DNA of 64,000 bases from Chrysochromulina tobinii (taxonomy: Eukaryota > Haptophyta > Prymnesiales > Chrysochromulinaceae). The position numbers were made by a program, and so were the translations under genes. This document shows, in pieces, positions 1-7,727 of this stretch. Position 1 is the stretch's first letter. Each line of letters begins with the position of its first letter. The stretch lies in the NCBI GenBank assembly GCA_001275005.1, contig JWZX01003385.1:34160-98159 (forward strand). The letters run 5' to 3'. A model generated the notes under the pieces. It saw only the letters and a program-made list of their open reading frames with translations. It did no database searches and was not told where the DNA came from.

Positions 1-581
1 CCGAAGCCTCGCGCGAGCGTGGCCGGGTGCGCGGGCAGTGGAGGCGCGCGGGCCTCGGCGGATTGGATGTGCGAGAGGAGGCTCCACGCGTCCATGGGCG
101 AGCAGAGCACGGGATCAAAGGTGGCGGACTCTGCCATTGAAATCGAAGTGGACGGCTTGGCACCCAACGGTGGCAGCACTAGCCCGTGCAAACTGGCGCC
201 GGCTGTCGGTGGCGCCAGCACATGGAGCCAGCGAGAGCCACCGTGCCATCGCAACTCGGCCAGGTACGAAGTTCCTGCGCATGCACCATGCCGACCAAAC
301 TTTACGCTAAGAGGTTGCGAGCACTCGCCGGTCACACCTGACACCTCCTTGCCGAGTAAGCGAATGGTAAGCCGGCACGAGCCGTGCCAACGAACGGCGG
401 ATCCCCACTCGACCCAAACGGCCATTTCAGGAGCATTGAGTAAAGCACTCCGCGCATCAGTTGGGAGCAGTTCCTGCTGCATGGACAGAGCTTGCGGGCA
501 CGAGCATCGAAGGAATGGTGCGCCATCGTAAAAGTTTGAGCAGATATCGCCGACACGGTTAGCTGGCAGGTCGTCGTTCAT
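1..581 (-). CDS. N-terminal part of an unrecognised protein, cut by window edge
   Basis: Reading leftward on the minus strand, an ATG at 581 (MNDDLPANRVGDIC...) opens a frame with no stop down to base 1, about 193 residues. The composition is protein-like, with evenly spread Trp, Cys and charged residues and a segment containing RWHGSCRLTIRLLGKEVSG. I recognise no domain, and the C-terminal part lies outside the window. The start lies 165 bp from the divergent EF-hand gene at 747, so the two probably share a promoter. Introns inside this stretch cannot be excluded. Confidence 0.55.
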   Translation of the reverse strand, partial: MNDDLPANRVGDICSNFYDGAPFLRCSCPQALSMQQELLPTDARSALLNAPEMAVWVEWGSAVRWHGSCRLTIRLLGKEVSGVTGECSQPLSVKFGRHGACAGTSYLAELRWHGGSRWLHVLAPPTAGASLHGLVLPPLGAKPSTSISMAESATFDPVLCSPMDAWSLLSHIQSAEARAPPLPAHPATLARGF

Positions 582-746
582 ATTGAGAGTATGGCTGTCG
601 GTCGGTCAAGAGGTCAAGGAGCGCGTGTGTCGCGTCGGCCCTTCATTTTGCGTTGCGACGATTCCTCCATAAGGCAAGTCGATCCATTTGGCCTTCACAG
701 TCTGTCCGATGCGGATGCTCAGACAAGGACTTCATGATGTGTCGAG

Positions 747-3131
747 ATGGCGGCAAAGGAGCGGTTATTCTTTCCGAACTCTTGTAACGTCATGTCGGCT
801 GGACCCTCTCCTCTGCCCACTCTCGCGGAGAGCGGGGTTCGGGTTCGGGTGACATCAGATAGCGCACAGGAGACGTCTGCCAGGGAAGTATCGGAGTTGC
901 CATCGCCGCATTTCGGGTGGAAACTGCTCCGCGCGAATTTCGATGAGGATGAGCTCGCGGCGTCCTGGTCAGAAGTGATGACGAGTGCCCGGGATGCAGC
1001 AGCAGCCGCGCGTGCAGCCGCCGCGGCGGCGGCAAAGCGACCGCCGCCGCCGCCGCCAAAGCTGTCGGCACTGCCTGCGAGCCTTTCACCTCCAAAAGGG
1101 GTTCCCTTGACCCACGCTGTGCCTGCTGCCGATGAGTCAACGGACGTGTCGCACTGGAAGTGGGCTTTCAAGGCGCTCGAGCAGCGCAACCGTGAGCTCC
1201 TGAGCGAGAACACGGCCCTGCACGCGAAGAACAAGGAGCTCGAGAAGCAGTCGAGCTTGGTGCAAGCAGCGCTGAACGCTGCGGTCGAGGCGAAGCTGCC
1301 TGCGCAACGAAGTGGTGGAGTCCTATCGCCACGCCGGCCATCCGTCGCATTCCTTACGGATGGCGCCAGCCCCGGCGCTGAGTCGCCTCGTGTCGTCATC
1401 GTCGTCGGTGGCGGCGGCAGCGGCGGCGGCGGCGGCGGCGGCAGCGGCGGCAGCTTTGCCACCCCGGGCGGCGCAGCCTCGCGCGCGGCGCGGGCGGCGC
1501 GCGCGCTGCCAGCACTACCAGAGCCGGGATCGGGCAGCCGGGCAGCCGGGTACGCGGCCAGACACGCCGGGCAGAAAGCCTCGCCGTCGCCGCCGCCGCC
1601 GTCGCAGAAGAAGCCAGAAGAAGGCGCAGCTTCCATACCGGTAGCTACTAGGGCTCGGTATGGTGGCAGAGCGAAGGAAGACATGGGAGGAGGAGGAGGA
1701 GGTGGATTGCCTCCGCTGCCGACGCCGGGTCGCGGGCGGCGGGGCGCGCCCGAACCTGTCGGGCCATCTAAGGATGCTCGTGCGCGCGCGTATGCTGCCA
1801 AGCAGCGCGAGCTTCTACGATGGCGCGCCGAGAGGCATGCTCGCGTGCAGCTGGACGAGGAAGGGGACGAAGCCAACGACGCCGCTCATCAGGCCGATGA
1901 CGAGGCCGGCTCGCCGAGTCCAAAGCTCAGCGTGCCGCGCCGGCGACAGCAGCCTCGGCCGTTGCAGGCGGTCACCGGGGCGCAGCCGGGAGAGTCGCAG
2001 GCGCCGGCGCCACCGCCTCCGCCAGCGCCGAGGTCCGAAGCACCGGCCCGTCGATACATTCCACCGCCCGAGGGTCGTAAGCCGAAGCCAAAGCCCGTCG
2101 CCGCACCCGAGCCTGCGGATACCTTCGTCGATGACTCAACGCTCTCATTCGACGAGTTCACTGCGCTCGTGGCCACCCTCGAGCCCAAGCGCGACTTTTC
2201 CGACGCGGACCTCTCGCGTCGGTTTGATGAGCTCAAGCCGAGTGCAGACGGGCGCGTGTTTGCGCAGGACGTGCGACTCACCTTGCTCTGGGAGGCATTG
2301 TCGCGCAAGGCCGGGCGCGTGATCGACCTCTTCCGAAAATGGGACGACGACGGCTCGGGTAGCGTCGATGCAGACGAGTTCGGACGCGCACTCTCGCAGC
2401 TTGGATTCGTATTCTCGTCCAGGGACACCGCATTCATCTTTGAGCACCTCGACGTCGACGGCTCGGGAACGGTCGACTACAACGAGCTCAACTCGCGGCT
2501 GCGCCCAAAGACGATGGCCCGGCAACTGTACAAGCTGCGCACCGACGCGAGTCTCAAGCGCGGCGCCGCGCGCATGAACCTTCAGGGCGGCAAGCAGACT
2601 TTGGACCTGTCGCCGGGCGCGCCTCCCGTGCAGGAACAGATCCAGGCGATCATCATGGCCAATCGGCTGCGCATCCTCGATACCTTTCGTATGTGGGACG
2701 TGGACGGAGACGGCGCCATCTCTTGCGAGGAATTTGCCGACGCCTTCGCTGCCCTCGGCTACGCCGCGGCGCGTGCGGACCTCGATGCGGTCTTCGACCG
2801 CTTTGATCAGGACGGCTCTGGGCGTGTGGACTACCTTGAGATGTCCGCGCAGCTCCGTCCAGGTAAGCGCCACCACAACGCGCCACGACCACAACGACCA
2901 CCAGCCGCCACGCCCGCCGCCACGCCCGCCGCAGCGCCTGCCGCAGCGCCTGCCGCAGCGCCCGCCGCTGGCCCCGCCGCTGGCGCCGTCACTGGCGAAA
3001 GTTGTAGCTCTCCGCAGAACGCGGCGGCGGCAGACCAGGCAAGCACCGAGGCCGCTGCAACCGACGGGCTACCTGCCGTAGACGCCTCGGCTGAGGCGCC
3101 GCCCGAGGCTGCGGAAGCGCTGCTTGAATGA
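747..3131 (+). CDS. Four-EF-hand calcium-binding protein with coiled-coil and low-complexity N-terminal half
   Basis: Four canonical EF-hand loops are visible in two pairs: DDDGSGSVDADE near residue 532, DVDGSGTVDYNE near 568, DVDGDGAISCEE near 650 and DQDGSGRVDYLE near 687. All have acidic residues at loop positions 1, 3, 5 and 12, so Ca2+ binding is expected. A short predicted coiled coil (FKALEQRNRELLSENTAL, about 140-175) and Pro/Gly/Ala-rich linkers precede them. I infer a Ca2+-sensor or scaffold, possibly axonemal, because related EF-hand proteins are common in algal flagella. The full frame is 794 codons, but a strong donor (AGGTAAGC) just after the last EF-hand suggests an in-frame intron at 2863-3033; removing it gives 737 residues. 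Stop is TGA. Confidence 0.8.
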   Translation: MAAKERLFFPNSCNVMSAGPSPLPTLAESGVRVRVTSDSAQETSAREVSELPSPHFGWKLLRANFDEDELAASWSEVMTSARDAAAAARAAAAAAAKRPPPPPPKLSALPASLSPPKGVPLTHAVPAADESTDVSHWKWAFKALEQRNRELLSENTALHAKNKELEKQSSLVQAALNAAVEAKLPAQRSGGVLSPRRPSVAFLTDGASPGAESPRVVIVVGGGGSGGGGGGGSGGSFATPGGAASRAARAARALPALPEPGSGSRAAGYAARHAGQKASPSPPPPSQKKPEEGAASIPVATRARYGGRAKEDMGGGGGGGLPPLPTPGRGRRGAPEPVGPSKDARARAYAAKQRELLRWRAERHARVQLDEEGDEANDAAHQADDEAGSPSPKLSVPRRRQQPRPLQAVTGAQPGESQAPAPPPPPAPRSEAPARRYIPPPEGRKPKPKPVAAPEPADTFVDDSTLSFDEFTALVATLEPKRDFSDADLSRRFDELKPSADGRVFAQDVRLTLLWEALSRKAGRVIDLFRKWDDDGSGSVDADEFGRALSQLGFVFSSRDTAFIFEHLDVDGSGTVDYNELNSRLRPKTMARQLYKLRTDASLKRGAARMNLQGGKQTLDLSPGAPPVQEQIQAIIMANRLRILDTFRMWDVDGDGAISCEEFADAFAALGYAAARADLDAVFDRFDQDGSGRVDYLEMSAQLRPGKRHHNAPRPQRPPAATPAATPAAAPAAAPAAAPAAGPAAGAVTGESCSSPQNAAAADQASTEAAATDGLPAVDASAEAPPEAAEALLE
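2863..3033 (+). other. Probable in-frame intron of the EF-hand gene
   Basis: The donor CAG|GTAAGC is the best consensus donor in the window and the candidate acceptor is GGCGGCAG. Length is 171 nt (57 codons), phase 1, no stop. The sequence it would remove encodes only Ala-Pro-Thr repeats. Other acceptors downstream are possible. Confidence 0.5.
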
Positions 3132-3550
3132 GTACGATCACCATCGTGAGCGAGTTCGTCTCCGGCGGCTACAACTGCTGTGAACTGAAGTATCCCGAGC
3201 GTTCGAGGGCGAGGCTTTCCAGCGCCCATGCCGATAGTCGGTCAAAAGGTGTGCTTGTCGCGGCTGTGTGTTCGTACCGACCGTGAAGAGGCTCTAGTCG
3301 TCAGCAAAATATATCGTGAGGTTGGTGAGAATATTCAATATATCGGCGCATTTAATCAAACAGTCGTCGCGAGATACAGCCTAGGTGCGGTGGGACTCGA
3401 GTCTCGACAGTCGACTGTGTAGACAAGCATGAAGCAAGAACCGGGTGGGCGGTGGCGGACCGACCGTCCGGAACTCCAGCTGCACCGCAGCAGCGCCAAA
3501 CGGACCCGACCCTGTGCACCGACCCCATCAGAGGGTAACGGTCGGCTCCA
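3132..3550. other. Intergenic, convergent 3' ends
   Basis: Between the ends of the EF-hand gene and the kinase gene. It holds an AT-richer patch around 3308-3360. No gene or repeat is supported. Confidence 0.5.
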
Positions 3551-5071
3551 TCATCGATCCGTAATGCCCATGAGCACGACGCCTTCCAACAGGCCCTCGG
3601 GCCTGCCCAGAGCCTCGCCGCCGCGGCGTCCACGTCCTTGAAAGTGGCCACGCGATGCTTGCTTATGGAACGAGCGTTGAAGCCGTGCTGCTGCTGCATG
3701 TGCCTCGATGCCATATGTGCTCTCTCCCGCAGCGTGCTCCTGCGCGTCGCGTCTGCCTAAGAGCTCCTGGAGCCACTCCCTCACCTCCCCTAACCAGCCA
3801 ATCGTGCCCTCCATCTGCGCCGCGGGCTGCGCCTCGCGCACGATGCGCTGAATCTCGACCATCTTGTGAGCCTCCTCGAGGTCCTCGCGCGAGACGATCG
3901 CTTGGATCTGGCTCTTGAGCTGCGGGTGCTCCCGCATGACCTGGATGAGCTCTGGCATGGGAAGCCCGGCGGCCTTGGGCTGCGTCGCTTTTGTGTGCGG
4001 AGTGTTCAGAAGCAATGGATTCTTGAGTATCTCCCGCGATGCTGGCCGCTGTGTACTGTCTTTCGTGACCATGGCGGCTAGTAGGCCGCATAGCTCGAAA
4101 GAGTAGTGGGTACGCAGTGATTGGAGGTCGAGTGGTTGTTTGCAGATCACGCGCATCAGGTTCATCACGTACGCTGCGCCCTTGGCCTTCACAGCCTGTG
4201 ATGGAGACGTGCGGGCAATCAGTGAGGTTGAAACAAAGAGCCGTAGGTCAAGCGGGTCAGACGAGCCCAGCAGACGAGCGTGGCAGGGGAGCATGGCCGC
4301 GGGCATATATATATATGGGCTTGCCTGGTCTGTCCAGGGAGGCTTCAGTGCCATGACGTGGTACAATGTGCAGCCTAGCGCCCAGATGTCAGCGCCACGA
4401 TCGTATGCAAGGCCCTGACAGAGCTCCGGGCTCATGTACAGCGGAGTGCCGCACTGAGTCTGCGCTTGCATGTGCGAGGCCGTCAGGGACTTTGACATGC
4501 CAAAGTCGCCGATCTTGATGTCGTCCTCCTGTGTTAGCAAGAGATTGGCTGGCTTTATGTCCCTGTGAAGCAGCTTCAGATGATGGTGACAATATTCGAG
4601 TGCAAGAAGGCTCTGTGCAGCCCACTTGAGGACCACGAGCTCTGGAAAAGGGCATGCTGGGCGGATTTTTGCTTGTCGCTTTATCCGAGTGTCAAGGTCG
4701 CCACCTTCAGCAAACTCCATGAACATGTATAGCGACAAAGTAGACTCCTCGAGGTAGGATGCATGGTACTCGATGAGATGGGGGTGGTGCAGCTTCTTCA
4801 GGCAGTTGATTTCTTCAACCTGACGAACAGCTGCACTGATGCTTAGCCCGCGACACGGCACCTCCTTCATCACGAGCTTCTTGCCAGTCATGCGATGGAC
4901 CACGAGGAAGACCGTCCCAAACGATCCCGCTCCGAGTTTCTTCAACTTCTTGTACGCCTTGGCATTTTCTGGCTCATCGTGAACGGGTGAGGTTTGGCTC
5001 TCTGGCAACTGGACGAACGCTGGCGCATCGAAGGACACCTGGCGCGGTGGCGCCGCTGGCTGTCGTCGCAT
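3551..5071 (-). CDS. NIMA-related (NEK-like) serine/threonine protein kinase
   Basis: A complete kinase domain is visible: Gly loop LGAGSFGTV (residues 47-55), ATP-anchoring Lys69 in VMKE, catalytic HRDIKPANLLL (169-179), DFG (189-191), GTPLYMSPE activation-segment end, and DIWALGC. The order and spacing match the NEK family, which acts in cilia and the cell cycle. The C-terminal part is charged and helical, with no recognised domain. Within the catalytic domain a 43-codon stretch after KPPWTDQ has no place in a kinase. It is bounded by CAG|GCAAGC and TCACAG|GCT, so I read 4196-4324 as a GC-AG intron; the spliced protein is 463 residues. Divergent from the F-box gene 159 bp away. Confidence 0.88.
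   Translation of the reverse strand: MRRQPAAPPRQVSFDAPAFVQLPESQTSPVHDEPENAKAYKKLKKLGAGSFGTVFLVVHRMTGKKLVMKEVPCRGLSISAAVRQVEEINCLKKLHHPHLIEYHASYLEESTLSLYMFMEFAEGGDLDTRIKRQAKIRPACPFPELVVLKWAAQSLLALEYCHHHLKLLHRDIKPANLLLTQEDDIKIGDFGMSKSLTASHMQAQTQCGTPLYMSPELCQGLAYDRGADIWALGCTLYHVMALKPPWTDQASPYIYMPAAMLPCHARLLGSSDPLDLRLFVSTSLIARTSPSQAVKAKGAAYVMNLMRVICKQPLDLQSLRTHYSFELCGLLAAMVTKDSTQRPASREILKNPLLLNTPHTKATQPKAAGLPMPELIQVMREHPQLKSQIQAIVSREDLEEAHKMVEIQRIVREAQPAAQMEGTIGWLGEVREWLQELLGRRDAQEHAAGESTYGIEAHAAAARLQRSFHKQASRGHFQGRGRRGGEALGRPEGLLEGVVLMGITDR
4196..4324 (-). other. GC-AG intron in the kinase gene
   Basis: On the minus strand the exon ends ...GACCAG, the intron starts GCAAGC and ends TCACAG. Length 129 nt, phase 0, stop-free. 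Removal joins KPPWTDQ to AVKAKGAAYVM, restoring normal spacing between kinase subdomains IX and X. The intron contains a short (TA)n run. Confidence 0.75.
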
Positions 5072-5230
5072 AGCAGAAGGGTTGCCGTGCGTCTCCCTGC
5101 AACACGGTGCTCGCTTTTCCTGAAAACCTTGGAGAACCTAACTTCATGTTTCACCACGTTCGTTGGCCGCGTCATCTTTTACAGCGGTCTTTCCTGAAGG
5201 GGAATTCGAGACCGGTTTCTTCTTATCAAC

Positions 5231-7000
5231 ATGTGGGCCCTCTTGATAGGACTAGGACTGCTCGCTTTGATCACGGTGCTCGCAGTTTTCGGCGTCGTAC
5301 ATCGGCGCTCATCAGCTATCCGCCGCCGTGAAGATCTGAGGCCCCTCCACCCGAACGGGTCCTTCTCGCTCCGCCGCGCCTTTGGCGTCCTCCTGCAGAG
5401 CTCCGGCCGCAGGAGCACTCGCCGGACCCATCCGCCGTGGTATGCTGCGCCGTCGCGTGGCCCGGGCCGCATCGTGCGCACCTCGAGTACCCTCTCGTTG
5501 AAGGACATCGATAATGTAGCGGCAGACGACAGCTCCGACGATGGTATCAACTCCGATGTCGAGGACGCACGCGACATCGAGGACTCGTTCGGCGTGCCCC
5601 CATCCGCGAACGACGAACCGTGCGCGCCTTCGCGCGGCGACGCGCTGCTGTGCGCGGTGCCTCCGGAACTCTGGGTTGACGTGCTCTGCGCCGCGGGCCC
5701 GCACGCGGTCCGCGCCCTGCGCGTCACGTGCCGGCAGATGCACAGCCATCTCGACGGCGCATGCTTTTGGCAGTCGCTGTGCAAGCGCGTCTTCGCGCCG
5801 TGGGCGGTGGCGCTGCAGCCCACCTCGCTCGGCTGGGAGCTGGCGGCGCGCCCGGGCGGCTCCTTTTTCAGCGCTCCCCAGCACAACCTGGGCCGCGCAT
5901 GGCGGCTTCGGTACCTCACGTGCTGCCGTGATCACCACACGCTGCGTCAGGCGGCCAGTCATGTGGGCTACCGGCCGCCTCCACCGCCCGCACCGGTGGC
6001 GCGCCGGCGCCCGCCCGCGCCGCCGCCGCCGCCGCCGCCGGACGCATTCGCGGATGGAGCGGCAGCCAACGGCTCGAGCGGAGATGAAACAACTGATGAG
6101 ACCGAAGAGGGGCCTCGTCCAACTGCCGCCGGCTCGGGCGCGGCCGCCTCGTGTGTCGCGATCGACCTCGAGTCGAGTGGCGGGCTGCCGAGCGATGAGA
6201 CGGAGGACGAGGCGGTGGGCCGCGGCGGCGGCGGTGACGAGGCGTCCGAGGTGGCGGCCCTGGCGGCGGCAGCCTCGAGATCTGAGCTCGACCTCGAGAT
6301 CTCGATCTCGCCCACCGAGCTCGCCGAGCTCGGTGCGTCCACGGCGTCTCTTCACACCATGACGTCTCTTCACACCATCGGCGACGAGCCATCGACCATC
6401 TCGAGCTACCTGCCGCACCTGTTGCTCATGGCGTGCCACGCAGCGGAGTTGCCCTCATTACGGCAGTCGTGGGGAGGGCGAGGGCCCTCAGCGGCACAGG
6501 TGGCTCGTGCCCTGATGCGAGAGCAGCAGCCGCGTATCGAGACGCTCGTGGCGCTCGTGGCACGCTCGTGCCGCACGCAGCGCCGCCTCGTCCCAGTCTG
6601 GCGACGGGCGCGCGTCGATGAGCTACCGGAGATTCCGCTGCCCGACGGCAGCGGCGGCGGCGGCAGCGGCGGCAGCGGCGGCGGCGAGGACGAGGACGAG
6701 GATGAGGACGGTGGCAGCGGCCGCATCGGCAGCGGCCGCATCGGCAGCGGCGCTGGCGGCAGGTGCGCCACGCGCAGCGGCCGCGTGCGACAACTCCTTA
6801 GCTTGCTCGCGCACGCGGGGGCGGGGCCGCCCGAGTGCTGGGTGGCGCACCTCGCCAAGGGCGGCGGCCAGGGCGCGGGCGCCGATGGGCTGCTTCCGTC
6901 CACGGCAGTCGCGCGCACGACTTGCTGGATGCTCGTCGTGTCGACGAGCCGCCATGCCGTGTGGCTCGACTTCCTCATGCTGAGGCAGGAGGGCTGGTAG
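5231..7000 (+). CDS. Membrane-anchored F-box-like protein
   Basis: The N-terminus is a single hydrophobic segment (MWALLIGLGLLALITVLAVF, residues 1-20) followed by basic residues, which suggests a membrane anchor with the rest cytosolic. Residues about 140-185 (VPPELWVDVLCAAGPHAVRA, then FWQSLCKRVFAPW) match the F-box pattern, which usually links a substrate receptor to Skp1 in SCF ubiquitin ligases. The remainder is Pro-, Gly- and acid-rich low complexity with helical stretches; no WD40, LRR or Kelch substrate module is visible. The stop is TAG in a context (CTGGTAGGTAGG) that also resembles a splice donor, so a further C-terminal exon is possible. Divergent from the kinase. Confidence 0.65.
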   Translation: MWALLIGLGLLALITVLAVFGVVHRRSSAIRRREDLRPLHPNGSFSLRRAFGVLLQSSGRRSTRRTHPPWYAAPSRGPGRIVRTSSTLSLKDIDNVAADDSSDDGINSDVEDARDIEDSFGVPPSANDEPCAPSRGDALLCAVPPELWVDVLCAAGPHAVRALRVTCRQMHSHLDGACFWQSLCKRVFAPWAVALQPTSLGWELAARPGGSFFSAPQHNLGRAWRLRYLTCCRDHHTLRQAASHVGYRPPPPPAPVARRRPPAPPPPPPPDAFADGAAANGSSGDETTDETEEGPRPTAAGSGAAASCVAIDLESSGGLPSDETEDEAVGRGGGGDEASEVAALAAAASRSELDLEISISPTELAELGASTASLHTMTSLHTIGDEPSTISSYLPHLLLMACHAAELPSLRQSWGGRGPSAAQVARALMREQQPRIETLVALVARSCRTQRRLVPVWRRARVDELPEIPLPDGSGGGGSGGSGGGEDEDEDEDGGSGRIGSGRIGSGAGGRCATRSGRVRQLLSLLAHAGAGPPECWVAHLAKGGGQGAGADGLLPSTAVARTTCWMLVVSTSRHAVWLDFLMLRQEGW

Positions 7001-7194
7001 GTAGGCTTCTCAGATTTCTTGAAAGTGCGCATGGTACTTAGTTAAGTGAAAAGTATAGCGGGTCCTCACCAGATCCGCCCAATGCTCCGCTGATAAGCGC
7101 CTGCGACGCGCTCAACGCGGCGCCCAAGTTGGCGCGGCAGCGGGAAGGTCCATTGCGAGTCGCTTACCACGTGGTGGAGACGGCGCCGAGCGCG

Positions 7195-7685
7195 ATGTCA
7201 AAGACTGCTGAGGACCACAAGGCGGATGGCAACAAAGCCTTCCGCGGGGGTGAGTACGCCGAGGCTGTGCGCAGCTTCACCGAGTCGCTGCGGCTCAACC
7301 CGCATGATGCCCTCGTTCTCGGCAACCGCGCTGCAGCTTTCGACAAGCTGGGCGAGCATGAGCGCGCGATCACGGACTCGATGGCGTCGCTCCGGATCGA
7401 CCCAACATATCTCAAAGGCTATTTTAGGTTGGCGACGGCGTACATCGCCGTCAACCGGCCGCGCGAGGCGCTCGAAGCGGTGAAGCAGGGTCTCATGATC
7501 CAGCGCACCAATAGCCAGCTGAGGCAGCTTGAAGAGCAGGCGACAGCGATGATCGCAGCGCAGGATGGGGCAGAGGAAGACGGCGAGGTGGACGAGGAGG
7601 ATGACGAGGACGAGGACGAAGACGAGGACGACGAGGACGACGAGGACGACGAGGACGACGACGACGACGACGATGAGGGGTATCT

Positions 7686-7727
<42 letters not shown>

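Noticed and set aside
719-1876. Long minus-strand frame opposite the EF-hand gene
   Set aside because: Low-complexity Ser/Pro/Arg shadow of a GC-rich coding strand; the plus strand has real EF-hands.
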